From: Cytobacillus pseudoceanisediminis
GTDB lineage: Bacteria > Bacillota > Bacilli > Bacillales > Cytobacillaceae
DNA: 64,000 nt
Assembly: GCF_023516215.1 (NCBI RefSeq)
Contig: NZ_CP097349.1
Location: 4,430,001-4,494,000 of the forward strand
Direction: 5' to 3'
Below are positions 54,239-63,176 of the stretch, piece after piece (the stretch's first letter is position 1; each line of letters opens with the position of its first letter). The notes under the pieces were generated by a model. That model had not been told where the DNA came from, searched no databases, and was given only the letters and a program-made list of their open reading frames with translations. Position numbers and translations under genes: made by a program.

Positions 54239-54256
54239 TGATGATTAAATTCATCA
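54239..54256. promoter_or_regulatory. Upstream activator site 1
   Basis: TGATGA-TTAAAT-TCATCA, an 18-bp perfect inverted repeat, 22 bases before the regulator start and about 75 bases upstream of the -24 element. An identical-arm copy follows 23 bp downstream. Confidence 0.7.
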
Positions 54257-54261
54257 GATTT

Positions 54262-54279
54262 TGATGATATTTTTCATCA
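54262..54279. promoter_or_regulatory. Upstream activator site 2
   Basis: TGATGA-TATTTT-TCATCA has the same arms and spacing as site 1, centred 23 bp away, about two helical turns. The pair is likely bound by the divergent sigma-54 activator. Confidence 0.7.
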
Positions 54280-54328
54280 CCAACAAAAGGACAGACCAAT
54301 AAATACAGTGAAAATCAATGGATTAAAG

Positions 54329-54345
54329 TTGGCATGCTTCTTGCA
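54329..54345 (+). promoter_or_regulatory. Sigma-54 (-24/-12) promoter
   Basis: TTGGCATGCTTCTTGCA has GG (54331-54332) and GC (54343-54344) with exactly 10 bases between, the signature of SigL/RpoN promoters. It lies about 100 bases before the first M20 gene and 50 bases after the palindromic activator sites. Confidence 0.9.
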
Positions 54346-54448
54346 ACCTAGATTTAAATAACCATTTTTAATTTTCTAAAAATTATACCATTGACAACAT
54401 GAGCAATGCCAGGGGTAAAAAACATTTTAATAGAAAGGGGGAGTTTGG

Positions 54449-55705
54449 TTGGAGATCAATCTCAGCCGGCTGATGAACGATTTTGAAAACATAGTAGGTT
54501 TTACCAGTACGCCGGGCAATGGCTGTACGAGATTCTCGTACAGTAAAGAGGATCAGAGAGTCAGAGAATATCTTTTTGCCCGGATGGAGGAGCTGGGGAT
54601 GGACGTAAAGGTTGATGCCATCGGAAATATTAGGGCTACATACGGAAAAGAACTGAATAGGCCTTCCATTATGATTGGTTCTCATCACGATACTGTGAAA
54701 AATGGAGGGAAATACGACGGGTTAACGGGTGTATTAGCTGCACTGGAAATTATAAGAGTATTAAAAGAAGAGAAGGCAGAATTGCAGCAGCCAATTGAAT
54801 TGGTAAGCTTCGCAGAAGAAGAAGGCTCCAATTTTGGCATAACCATGCTTGGCAGTAAAGTGTTTGCCGGAAAATATAGTTTGGAAGAATTAAAGACAAT
54901 TAAGAATGCAAAGGGAAAGTCTGTTTACGAAACAGCTAAAGATTTTGGGCTTGAAATTGATCAAGCAGAAAGAGATATTCTCCAAAGAGGAGAAATAGAC
55001 GCCATGATTGAGCTGCATATCGAACAGGGACAGATACTTGAAAGCCAGCAAAAATCAATTGGAATTGTCCAGGCTATTGCCGGTATGAGAACGTATAAGG
55101 TGACAATTGAGGGAGATTCGAATCATGCAGGGACCACTCCAATGGATTTAAGATCAGATCCAATGGCTGGTGCAGCTGAAATCATCTCCCAAATTCGAAA
55201 AACTGCTAAAAATGATGTATTACAGTCAACAGTGGCAACAGTCGGGAAAATAGAGTGCAGGCCAAATATTCCAAACGTGATTCCTCAGGAAGTCGAATTC
55301 TATGTGGACATCAGAGATGTTGAAGCTAAAGGAGTAGAAATTGTTTCCGGGAAGCTTGCTCAAAAGGTTAAAGAGGTATCTGATGAGCACTCGTTAAAAT
55401 GCACAATCGAGCTGGTTGGCGAATCCAGAACAGTTAAGCTTTCATCCCGGCTTATTGAAAAGATTGAGGAAACGGCAATCGAGAAGAGATTTGATTATTT
55501 AAAGCTGAATAGCGGTGCTGTACATGATACAGCAATGTTAAGCGGATTGACTGATATAGGTATGATTTTTATTCCGAGCAAGGGAGGAAAAAGCCATTGC
55601 CCTGAGGAGTATACAAGTGAAATAGACCTTAAGGCAGGCTGTGATTTATTGCTGAATGTCGTGAGAAAGCTGGCATGCAAAAAAACGGAAAAGCAGAAGA
55701 TCTAA
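54449..55705 (+). CDS. M20 N-carbamoyl-amino acid hydrolase family enzyme (sigma-54 operon, gene 1)
   Basis: 418 residues starting TTG after AAAGGGGGAGTTTGG. HyuC/AllC-type M20: IGSHHDTVKNGGKYDGLTGVLAA, SFAEEEGSNFGITMLGSKV, IELHIEQGQILES, SNHAGTTPMDLRSDP, NSGAVHDTAMLS and KGGKSHCPEEYTSE. Where the family often has a His-His pair in the last motif, this one has SHCPEE, so one contact differs. It is about 40 percent alike by eye to the enzyme at 48354 in motifs only. First gene after the sigma-54 promoter. A hairpin overlapping its stop may lower downstream expression. Confidence 0.86.
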   Translation: MEINLSRLMNDFENIVGFTSTPGNGCTRFSYSKEDQRVREYLFARMEELGMDVKVDAIGNIRATYGKELNRPSIMIGSHHDTVKNGGKYDGLTGVLAALEIIRVLKEEKAELQQPIELVSFAEEEGSNFGITMLGSKVFAGKYSLEELKTIKNAKGKSVYETAKDFGLEIDQAERDILQRGEIDAMIELHIEQGQILESQQKSIGIVQAIAGMRTYKVTIEGDSNHAGTTPMDLRSDPMAGAAEIISQIRKTAKNDVLQSTVATVGKIECRPNIPNVIPQEVEFYVDIRDVEAKGVEIVSGKLAQKVKEVSDEHSLKCTIELVGESRTVKLSSRLIEKIEETAIEKRFDYLKLNSGAVHDTAMLSGLTDIGMIFIPSKGGKSHCPEEYTSEIDLKAGCDLLLNVVRKLACKKTEKQKI

Positions 55706-55717
55706 AATACCTGCTTT
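55688..55717 (+). terminator. Possible partial terminator inside the sigma-54 operon
   Basis: AAAAGCAG pairs with CTGCTTTT around 14 bases including the stop codon, then CTCTCTTTTT. It may cause partial termination before gene 2. Confidence 0.45.
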
Positions 55718-55786
55718 TCTCTCTTTTTACATTTTTCATTTTACAGATAATTTTTAATATTAAATATTTTATAGGAGATGAAGAAA

Positions 55787-57001
55787 ATGACAGAAAAGCT
55801 ATTTGAAAGATTACAAGAGATTTATCCGGAGATGGTGAGTTTTAGAAGGGATCTTCACATGTATCCGGAGCTTTCCCATCATGAGGTGAATACGCCTGAG
55901 AAAGTGGCATGCTTTCTTGAAAATTTGGGATTGGAAGTGAAAAGGAACGTTGGCGGAAGAGGGGTAACAGGATTATTGAAGGGCGGTAAGCCTGGGAAGA
56001 CGGTTGCATTGCGTGCGGATTTTGATGCTCTTCCGATTCAGGAAGAAAATGAAGTGGAATACAAATCCCGAATCCCGGGAGTTATGCATGCTTGCGGACA
56101 TGATATTCATACCGCAGCTCTCCTGGGCGTGGCCAAAACATTATCCGAAGTGAAAGATCAGCTGAAAGGAAATGTCCTGTTTATTCATCAATTTGCTGAA
56201 GAAGTGATTCCAGGCGGGGCGAAGTCAATGATTGAAGATGGATGTCTTGATGGCGCAGACGTCATCTATGGTGCCCATGTCTGGTCCACCAATCGGACAG
56301 GCACGATCGGCGTAAGGGAAGGCGATGCCATGGCAGCGGGAGATACCTTTGAGATTAATATATTTGGAAAGGGCGGACATGCTGCGACGCCGCATTTGAC
56401 CGTTGATCCAATTGCAGCAGGATGCCAGCTCATTTCAAATCTTCAGCAGGTTGTGGCAAGGAAGGTGGATCCTGTGAAAACAGCAGTCGTGTCTGTAGCA
56501 GCTTTTAACAGCGGTAACGGATTTAATGTCATTCCAGACAAAGCCAGGATTACCGGAACAGTCCGGACGTTTGATGAAGATGTCCGCAGCATGATTGAAA
56601 GCTTGATAGGGGAAATTGCCCACTCGACCTGTAAGGCTTTAGGGGCAACCGCCAAGTATGAATATGTCAGAGGCTATCCGGCTGTAAAAAATCATCCCGA
56701 TGAAACAAAAAGGGTTGAAAGGCTGGCCGGAAAGATTGTGGGCGAAGAAAATGTCATTCACATGCCGGCGCAAATGGGCATGGAGGATTTTGCGTATTAT
56801 CTGCAAAAGGTTCCCGGAACCTTCTTCTTTGTTGGAGGAAATTCAGAAGAGATTGAGGAATTTCCCCATCACCATCCGCGCTTTGATGTGGATGAACGTT
56901 CCATGATTGATATTGGGAAAGTGCTTATTTCCGCAGTGTTCGATTATCTGTCTGATGAAGGCGCTGCTGAACGCAAGCCTGCTGAAGTTCAGTCTAATTA
57001 A
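55787..57001 (+). CDS. M20D amidohydrolase (sigma-54 operon, gene 2)
   Basis: 404 residues; I use ATG 55787 because TAGGAG adjoins the ATG at 55778. Family M20D, IAA-amino acid hydrolase/N-acyl-amino acid amidohydrolase branch: FRRDLHMYPELSHHEVNTPE, LRADFDALPIQEENEV, VMHACGHDIHTAALLGVA, FIHQFAEEVIPGGAKSMI, GKGGHAATPHLTVDPI, and PHHHPRFDVDERSM. The usual QPAEE motif is QFAEEV, still keeping the catalytic Glu. It lacks the AbgA insert. The likely reaction is deacylation of an N-acyl amino acid or similar amide. It is 20 bases from gene 3. Confidence 0.87.
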   Translation: MTEKLFERLQEIYPEMVSFRRDLHMYPELSHHEVNTPEKVACFLENLGLEVKRNVGGRGVTGLLKGGKPGKTVALRADFDALPIQEENEVEYKSRIPGVMHACGHDIHTAALLGVAKTLSEVKDQLKGNVLFIHQFAEEVIPGGAKSMIEDGCLDGADVIYGAHVWSTNRTGTIGVREGDAMAAGDTFEINIFGKGGHAATPHLTVDPIAAGCQLISNLQQVVARKVDPVKTAVVSVAAFNSGNGFNVIPDKARITGTVRTFDEDVRSMIESLIGEIAHSTCKALGATAKYEYVRGYPAVKNHPDETKRVERLAGKIVGEENVIHMPAQMGMEDFAYYLQKVPGTFFFVGGNSEEIEEFPHHHPRFDVDERSMIDIGKVLISAVFDYLSDEGAAERKPAEVQSN

Positions 57002-57021
57002 AAAAATAGGAGGTCATAGAT

Positions 57022-57729
57022 ATGGATGAGGTTTTAAGGTTTGCCAATAGCACTCCGGTATGGATTTTTGCCAGCATAGTTGTAGCTATCGTCATTTTTC
57101 AGGCTCTGATTTTCATCCGGATCGCTTCCCAGACAGCCCCAAACATCGGTATGACAAAGGATGAAACAAAAAGGGCCTTGAGAACAGGCTTTATCAGCAG
57201 TTTAGGACCTTCTTTCGGAATTGCAGTGGTCATTATCTCCCTTATTGCCGTCCTTGGTGGACCGTTCACATTGATGAGGATAGGAATCATAGGCTCAGCT
57301 GCAACTGAATTGACCGCAGCTGGTATTGGGGCTAATGCATATGGTGTAGAGCTGAATTCCCCTGATTTTGGTTTGAAGGCATTTACGACTGTTGTTTGGA
57401 CCATGTGCCTTGGGGGAACGGGCTGGCTGATTTTTACTGCTCTCGCGACAAAATCACTGGGGAAAGTGGAAAAGAAAATTGTCAGCAAAAATGCCAAAAT
57501 GATGACCATCGTGTCGACAGCTGCAATGCTTGGAGCATTTGCTTACCTTGCCAGTCAGCAAATGGTGAAGGGGTATAGTGAGACGGTTGCTGCCATAGCA
57601 GCAGGCGTATCGATGATGGTTATTCTTACATTTGCAAAAAAACGGGAAATCCGCTGGCTGCAGGAATGGGCGCTGGGCATTTCACTTGTCATCGCATTGA
57701 CTATCAGCTATCTGACAACACTTATTTAA
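57022..57729 (+). CDS. DUF5058 membrane protein (sigma-54 operon, gene 3)
   Basis: 235 residues with about six hydrophobic helices: STPVWIFASIVVAIVIFQALIFI at the start, SSLGPSFGIAVVIISLIAVLGGP, then TTVVWTMCLGGTGWLIF and two C-terminal helices. It matches the DUF5058 type (PF16481), found beside amidohydrolases. A charged loop (KSLGKVEKKIVSKNAKM) is in the middle. It is probably one half of a two-subunit transporter with the next gene, feeding the M20 enzymes (inference). ATAGGAGGTCATAGAT precedes the ATG. Confidence 0.75.
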   Translation: MDEVLRFANSTPVWIFASIVVAIVIFQALIFIRIASQTAPNIGMTKDETKRALRTGFISSLGPSFGIAVVIISLIAVLGGPFTLMRIGIIGSAATELTAAGIGANAYGVELNSPDFGLKAFTTVVWTMCLGGTGWLIFTALATKSLGKVEKKIVSKNAKMMTIVSTAAMLGAFAYLASQQMVKGYSETVAAIAAGVSMMVILTFAKKREIRWLQEWALGISLVIALTISYLTTLI

Positions 57730-57744
57730 GAAAGGGGATGTATT

Positions 57745-58458
57745 ATGTCAGTACCGACGAAAGCTGGAGTGACGGAAGCAAAGATTGAAGTAAGACAAAC
57801 AACCATGAGCATGCAGGGATTCCATGGCAAGTCCGATTTTTGGGGGCAAACCACTCTTTGGATGCTGATTGTAATGTCTTTTGTGCCGCCGATCTATTTT
57901 TCATTCATACTGGGCTACCATCCAGGCTGGGGAGCCATTGCAGGGGGATTGATCGGATATGCAGCCTTTATCGGGATCATGTGGTTTCTTGAGCCCATAA
58001 CTTATTATCCGGTGCTTGGGAAATCCGGAACCTATATTGCGTTTTTGACCGGTAATATCGCCAACATGTGTCTTCCGTGTTCAGCAGCCGCTCAGGAGTC
58101 AATTGGAGCAGAGCCCGGTACAAAAAAAGCGGAGGTTGCTGGTACGCTGGGGATTGCTGTCGCTTCCTTAACAAACATTGTCATTATCATCGCGGTTGTG
58201 TTAAGCGGTTCGTTTATCCTGACTATCATTCCGCAATCCGTCCAAAATGCCCTTCAATTCATTTTGCCTGCAATTTACGGAGGGGTTTTAGGGCAATTTG
58301 CCCTTAAAAAGCCTCTGTATGGATTGGTTGCTTTCGTAATCGGTATGGCTGTACTGTTTGCGCCGATTTTCAGCTTAATCAAAATCGTTCTTTGTGTGGC
58401 CATTACTATTGCTGTCGTTCTCTTTATTGAAAAATCAAAAAGCGGTGCGCCGGAGTAA
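57745..58458 (+). CDS. Small multispanning membrane protein, partner of DUF5058 (sigma-54 operon, gene 4)
   Basis: 237 residues. A 35-residue hydrophilic N-terminus is followed by about six helices: TTLWMLIVMSFVPPIYFSFIL, GAIAGGLIGYAAFIGIMWFL, then a re-entrant-looking segment KSGTYIAFLTGNIANMCLPCSAAAQESIG with two Cys, and LGIAVASLTNIVIIIAVVLSGSF. The C-terminus GVLGQFALKKPLYGLVAFVIGMAVLFAP is also hydrophobic. No named family recognised; size and placement suggest a heteromeric transporter with gene 3. AAAGGGGATGTATT precedes the ATG. Confidence 0.72.
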   Translation: MSVPTKAGVTEAKIEVRQTTMSMQGFHGKSDFWGQTTLWMLIVMSFVPPIYFSFILGYHPGWGAIAGGLIGYAAFIGIMWFLEPITYYPVLGKSGTYIAFLTGNIANMCLPCSAAAQESIGAEPGTKKAEVAGTLGIAVASLTNIVIIIAVVLSGSFILTIIPQSVQNALQFILPAIYGGVLGQFALKKPLYGLVAFVIGMAVLFAPIFSLIKIVLCVAITIAVVLFIEKSKSGAPE

Positions 58459-58474
58459 GCTTTCACAGCTGTAA

Positions 58475-58501
58475 CCCCCTTCGAATTAAGATTGGAGGGG
58501 G
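58475..58501 (+). terminator. Hairpin after the membrane protein genes
   Basis: CCCCCTTC faces GGAGGGGG around a loop of about 11 bases (with an inner AAT/ATT possibility). The T-tract is weak, so read-through into the amidase gene is likely. Confidence 0.5.
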
Positions 58502-58543
58502 ATTTCCTGAGTCAAATATGAATATAGGGGAGCGGTTATTGAT

Positions 58544-59970
58544 ATGGAGAGAGAACTTTGTTTTAATTCTGCGCGTAATCTTGCCAGGATGATTCAAGAA
58601 CGGGATTTATCCGTCCGGGAAGTGATGGAAGCACACCTGGCACAAATTCAGCGGGTAAATCCAAAGGTAAATGCAATTGTGTCACTTAATGAGGAATTGG
58701 CGTTAAAGGAAGCAGACAAGGCGGATAAAATGCTTGATGCAGGTAAGCTATCCGGACCTTTCCATGGACTTCCGATCGCTATAAAGGATACTCACAATGC
58801 TGTTGGTTTTCCGGCAACAAGCGGATCCTTGATTTTCCGGGACCATTATCCAAGTGCGGATGATCTGATCGTTGAAAGGCTGCGGAAGGCAGGAGCCATT
58901 GTGGTCGGAAAAACAAACGTTCCTGAATTTGCAGCAGGCTCTCACACCTTCAATGAGCTGTTTGGCTCTACCAGAAACCCTTATGATCTAAGCAAAACAG
59001 CAGGCGGCAGCAGTGGAGGAGCAGCGGCTGCAGTGGCAAGCGGAATGATTCCTTTTGCGGATGGAAGTGATATGGGAGGATCCTTAAGAAATCCTGCCTG
59101 CTTTAACAATGTGGTTGGGCTGAGGCCTTCCCCAGGGCGTATTCCATTTTCCAGAACGGCGCTCTACTCGCCTCTGGCTGTGCAGGGCCCGATAACACGC
59201 AATGTAGATGACGCCTTTTTTATGCTCTCCGTAATTGCCGGACCTGATGGCCAGTCCCCCTTGCCATTGAGGAGCCAGGTTTCAGGTTTCTTGAGGAAGC
59301 TCAGTCTGATATAAAGGGCCTGCGCATTGCTTATTCTGCTGATTTTGGAGGCCTTCTTCCAATCGATCCGGAGGTAAGAAGCAACCTTGAAGAACAGGTT
59401 AAAGTCTTTGAGAGACTAGGTTGCATAGTGGATGAAGGATGCCCGGATTTAAAGGAAGCAGACGAAGTTTTCCAAGTGCTCCGAGCATGGGAGTTCGAGC
59501 TTTCTTATTCCGAAATCTTTGACCGATTCCGGGAAATGATTAAACCGAGTGTCATCTGGAACATTGAAAAGGGCAGAAGCCTGAGCGGTCCGGATGTGGG
59601 ACGCGCCGAGCGGCTCCGGGCGCTTTTATATAACCGTATGAGTGAATTCTTTAATCAATATGATGCTCTTATCCTTCCAGTTAGCCAGGTTACAGCATTT
59701 GACGTAAATATTGAATATCCAACAGAAATTGACGGAGTGAAAATGGAAAATTACATCGACTGGATGCGGTCCTGCTATTATATTTCCGCTGCAGGAAATC
59801 CATCTGTCTCCGTCCCAAGCGGATTTTCAGCAGAAGGCATTCCAATTGGCCTGCAAATCGTGGGACCACACAGAGCTGACTTTGAGGTCCTAAGAATCGG
59901 CCGTGCCTTCGAACAGGCTACAGGTTATGGGAAAAGACGTCCGCAAATTGCTATTGAACAGACGACATAA
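58544..59970 (+). CDS. Amidase signature family protein, frameshifted
   Basis: About 475 residues after repair. Amidase signature enzymes use a Ser-cisSer-Lys triad: Lys in GLPIAIKDTHNA, the Gly/Ser-rich segment TAGGSSGGAAAAVASGMIPFADGSDMGGSLRNPA holding cis-Ser and nucleophile Ser. The frame closes at 59314 because a C-run (59256-59260) is one base short. Repaired, it goes on SPLAIEEPGFRFLEEAQSDI, then KGLRIAYSADFGGLLPIDPEV, and ends RPQIAIEQTT at 59970. It hydrolyses a carboxamide to acid and ammonia. The start follows AGGGGAGCGGTTATTGAT. Probably the last gene of the sigma-54 unit. Confidence 0.85.
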
Positions 59971-59977
59971 AGAGTCG

Positions 59978-60004
59978 GAGCTGCTTCCTCATGGGGAGCA
60001 GCTC
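59978..60004 (+). terminator. Terminator of the amidase gene
   Basis: GAGCTGCTTCC faces GGGGAGCAGCTC around a short loop. Only a weak T-rich tail follows. Confidence 0.65.
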
Positions 60005-60258
60005 TGTATATTTCCAGCAGTCGAAACCTGCTTTTTGCCAGTGTAGAAATAAATCTTTTCCTGGGAAATTAGTGGTGAAATTGTCGAATATAGATGGTAT
60101 AAAATCTTAAAGGTTAGTTTCTTTTTTTAAAATCCTTAGTTTTTTACTATGCTTGCAGTATGAAGTTGATTCCCCGCGGAGTGACCGATATAGAAGGCGC
60201 AGACCAAAATTGTGTGTAGAAAAAGCCCTCTGGAGAAGAAAACTCCTTAAGCACAGAG

Positions 60259-60287
60259 TTGACAGGTTCCTATATTTCTGAAATAAT
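60259..60287 (+). promoter_or_regulatory. Sigma-A promoter of codBA
   Basis: TTGACA (60259-60264), a 17-bp spacer and AATAAT (60282-60287). It places the transcript start near 60294, at the head of the leader that carries the PyrR site. Confidence 0.78.
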
Positions 60288-60293
60288 TATAAA

Positions 60294-60446
60294 CAATTAA
60301 ATACTGGTACCTTTAAATCAGTCCCGTGAGGCTGACAAGGACAGCGGAAGTATGATGCCAATGGGTGAGGTGCAGCCTGCCCATGGGTTCTTCATGCAGG
60401 AAAAAGGCTTCTTGTCGGAAAACGGCGAGAAGCCTTTTTCTTTTTC
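60294..60446 (+). promoter_or_regulatory. PyrR-type attenuator leader of codBA
   Basis: AGTCCCGTGAGGCT (60320-60333) matches the PyrR binding loop (ARUCCNGNGAGGYU) found in pyrimidine operon leaders. The leader ends in a strong terminator: a 17-base arm starting AAAAAGGCTTCTTGTCG (60401-60417), a GAAAA loop, and the matching arm CGGCGAGAAGCCTTTTT with T-tail. UMP or UTP-bound PyrR would favour termination when pyrimidines are plentiful. The region between (60341-60395) can supply the antiterminator strand. Confidence 0.85.
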
Positions 60447-60506
60447 CATCCACTACTATCGAAAATCCTTCGGTACCAGTCCAAAAAAATGAATGGAGGA
60501 ATTGGT

Positions 60507-61775
60507 ATGAAAAAAATAGATTTGGATTTTTCGTTAGAGGCGGTACCCCAGGGGCATCGCAACGGTTTTTGGAAAATGCTTGTGGTGATGCTCGGTCTGA
60601 CCTTCTTCTCAGCCAGCATGTGGTCAGGCGGAACGCTTGGAACAGGATTAACGTTCATTCAATTTATAGGAATCGTTCTGGCAGGCAACTTGATTTTAGG
60701 TGCATATACAGGAGCCCTTGCTTATATTGCCGCAAAGACAGGCTTATCAACGCACCTGCTTACCCGCTATGCCTTCGGTGAAAAAGGATCTTACCTATCA
60801 TCCTTTTTGCTGGCTGCGACTCAGGTTGGGTGGTTTGGCGTTGGGGTAGCGATGTTTGCGCTGCCGGTTCAGAAAGTAACGGGAATTGATGCGTATCTCC
60901 TGATTGCAGCAGCAGGTCTGCTGATGACAGGCACAGCCTTCTTCGGCATGAAGGCACTGGCAATCCTGAGCTTCGTAGCTGTCCCTTTAATCACTATTCT
61001 AGGAAGCTTCTCGGTTTTTAAAGCGACAGAAACAGCAGGCGGCCTGGAGGGGCTTATGCAATATCAGCCAACAGAGGCCATTAGTCTGGCAGCAGCTTTA
61101 ACGATTTGCGTAGGTTCGTTTATCAGTGCAGGTACGCTGACTCCGGACTTCGCGCGATTCTCAAATACAAAACGTTCAGCAGTAGTATCAACAGTCATCG
61201 CCTTCTTCATCGGAAACTCTATCATGTTCCTCTTCGGTGCAATTGGTGCAATCGCAACAGGGCAATCTGATATTTCAGAAGTCATGTTCATTCAAAAGCT
61301 GATTTTCCCGGCGATACTGGTCCTTGGTTTAAATATCTGGACAACGAACGATAACGCTTTATATGCATCAGGCTTAGGGTTTGCGAGCATTTTGAAGATC
61401 CGAAAAGGAAAGGTTGTCATCTTCAACGGGATTATCGGAACGATTGCGGCCATGTGGCTGTACAACAACTTTGTCGGGTTCTTGACAATTCTGGGATCGA
61501 CGCTGCCATCCATCGGGGCTATCATCTTAGCAGATTACTTTATCGTGAATCGCGGAGAGTATAAGAAGTTTGCAGATATGAAGTTTAAGGCTGTTAACTG
61601 GATCGCCATCCTAGCATGGGCAGCCGGCGTGGCCATTGCAAATTTTGTGCCGGGAATCCCGCCAATCAACTCGCTGTTAGGATCAGCCGTAACATTTGTC
61701 CTAGTATCAAAATTGGCTGCTGCTTTACAAGGTAAGAAGACAGTCAGGGAAGGGGAATTAAGAAGTGATTATTAA
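60507..61775 (+). CDS. codB: Cytosine permease CodB
   Basis: 422 residues from ATG 60507 (AATGGAGGAATTGGT before it). NCS1-family nucleobase transporter with about twelve helices: [30 protein letters not shown] at the start, then [25 protein letters not shown] and [23 protein letters not shown], all as in E. coli CodB. It imports cytosine for deamination by CodA. Its stop codon overlaps the start of codA by 11 bases. Control by the PyrR leader fits pyrimidine salvage. Confidence 0.93.
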   Translation: MKKIDLDFSLEAVPQGHRNGFWKMLVVMLGLTFFSASMWSGGTLGTGLTFIQFIGIVLAGNLILGAYTGALAYIAAKTGLSTHLLTRYAFGEKGSYLSSFLLAATQVGWFGVGVAMFALPVQKVTGIDAYLLIAAAGLLMTGTAFFGMKALAILSFVAVPLITILGSFSVFKATETAGGLEGLMQYQPTEAISLAAALTICVGSFISAGTLTPDFARFSNTKRSAVVSTVIAFFIGNSIMFLFGAIGAIATGQSDISEVMFIQKLIFPAILVLGLNIWTTNDNALYASGLGFASILKIRKGKVVIFNGIIGTIAAMWLYNNFVGFLTILGSTLPSIGAIILADYFIVNRGEYKKFADMKFKAVNWIAILAWAAGVAIANFVPGIPPINSLLGSAVTFVLVSKLAAALQGKKTVREGELRSDY

Positions 61776-63030
61776 AAATGCGAAACTAAGAGGCCGTGAA
61801 GGCTTTTGGAATATAACGATTAAAGATGGAAAGATTCATAGCTTATCACAAGGGGAAGCGGAAGCGGGCCAGGAAATCCTTGATGCTGCAGGATCCCTGG
61901 CTTCGGCACCCTTCATCGAGCCCCATATTCATCTGGATACAACCCTGACAGCCGGAGAGCCCGAATGGAACCAGAGCGGAACGTTATTTGAAGGCATTCA
62001 AAGATGGGCACAAAGAAAAGAAACCCTCACACATGAAGATGTAAAAACAAGGGCAAAAACAGCATTGAAATGGCAGATCGCCCAGGGGATTCAGCATGTC
62101 CGCACCCATGTGGATGTAACAGATCCCACTCTGACTGCTTTAAAAGCCCTTTTAGAAGTTAAAGAAGAAATGTCTGACTATGTGGACCTCCAGCTTGTAG
62201 CCTTCCCGCAGGAGGGGATCAATTCTTATCCAAGCGGTGCGGAGCTCATGGAGGAAGCACTGAAAATGGGCGCAGATGTGGTAGGAGGCATTCCTCATTT
62301 CGAATTCACAAGAGAATACGGCGTTGCTTCTATGAAAACTGCCTTTGACCTTGCTGAAAAATATGACCGCCTTGTCGACATCCATTGCGATGAAATCGAT
62401 GATGAGCAGTCGCGTTTTGTGGAAGTAGTGGCTGCGGAAGCCTATGAACGCGGATTGGGCAGCCGGGTAACAGCCAGCCATACAACGGCAATGGGCTCGT
62501 ATAATGATGCTTATACCTACAAGCTGTTCAGACTGTTAAAGCTATCAAACATTAATTTTGTCGCCAACCCGCTCGTAAACATCCATCTTCAGGGGCGCTT
62601 TGATACGTATCCGAAGCGCAGAGGGATTACAAGAGTAAAAGAACTGCTTGAAGCAGGGCTTAACGTAAGCTTCGGCCATGACGACATCTTTGATCCATGG
62701 TATCCGCTTGGCACCGGCAATATGCTGCAGGTGCTCCACATGGGCATCCATGTGTCACAGCTGATGGGCTACGAACAAATTGTTAACTCCTTCGACCTGA
62801 TTACAAATAATAGTGCCAAAACATTAAATATTGAAGAGAAATATGGAATTGAAGAGGGGAAACCGGCCAACCTGATCATTCTTGATGAGGAAAATGAGTA
62901 TGAAGCGATCAGGCGTCAGGCGGCTGTCAAGTATTCCATAAGAAATGGAAAAGTAATTGCTGAAACGAAACCAAGCGAGACATCTGTGATGTTTGGGGAG
63001 ATAAAAGAGAAAGTAAACTTTCATAAATGA
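61765..63030 (+). CDS. codA: Cytosine deaminase CodA
   Basis: 421 residues starting GTG (AGGGGAATTAAGAA before it) inside the end of codB, so translation is coupled. Amidohydrolase superfamily: metal His pair in [19 protein letters not shown], further ligands in [17 protein letters not shown] and [15 protein letters not shown], and the catalytic Asp in [20 protein letters not shown], all diagnostic of CodA. It converts cytosine to uracil and ammonia. A terminator follows, so codBA is a closed two-gene unit. Confidence 0.94.
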   Translation: MIIKNAKLRGREGFWNITIKDGKIHSLSQGEAEAGQEILDAAGSLASAPFIEPHIHLDTTLTAGEPEWNQSGTLFEGIQRWAQRKETLTHEDVKTRAKTALKWQIAQGIQHVRTHVDVTDPTLTALKALLEVKEEMSDYVDLQLVAFPQEGINSYPSGAELMEEALKMGADVVGGIPHFEFTREYGVASMKTAFDLAEKYDRLVDIHCDEIDDEQSRFVEVVAAEAYERGLGSRVTASHTTAMGSYNDAYTYKLFRLLKLSNINFVANPLVNIHLQGRFDTYPKRRGITRVKELLEAGLNVSFGHDDIFDPWYPLGTGNMLQVLHMGIHVSQLMGYEQIVNSFDLITNNSAKTLNIEEKYGIEEGKPANLIILDEENEYEAIRRQAAVKYSIRNGKVIAETKPSETSVMFGEIKEKVNFHK

Positions 63031-63037
63031 TAGCTAG

Positions 63038-63071
63038 AAGACTGGCTCAGGCTGACTGGGTCAGTCTTTTT
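63038..63071 (+). terminator. Terminator of codBA
   Basis: AAGACTGGCTCAG faces CTGGGTCAGTCTT with one bulge or mismatch around GCTGA, followed by TTTATG. Confidence 0.85.
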
Positions 63072-63162
63072 ATGTTGTGAGGGAAATGAATATATTTTTA
63101 TATTAATAGTTTTCTTTTACTATTAAATGTAAAAAAAATTATTATAAAACACAGGAATTGAA

Positions 63163-63176
63163 TGTAAACGTTTACA
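63163..63176 (+). promoter_or_regulatory. Perfect cre (CcpA site)
   Basis: TGTAAACGTTTACA is a fully palindromic catabolite-response element. It lies 212 bases before the start of the binding-protein gene, in the same long leader, and probably mediates carbon catabolite control of that transporter. Confidence 0.75.
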
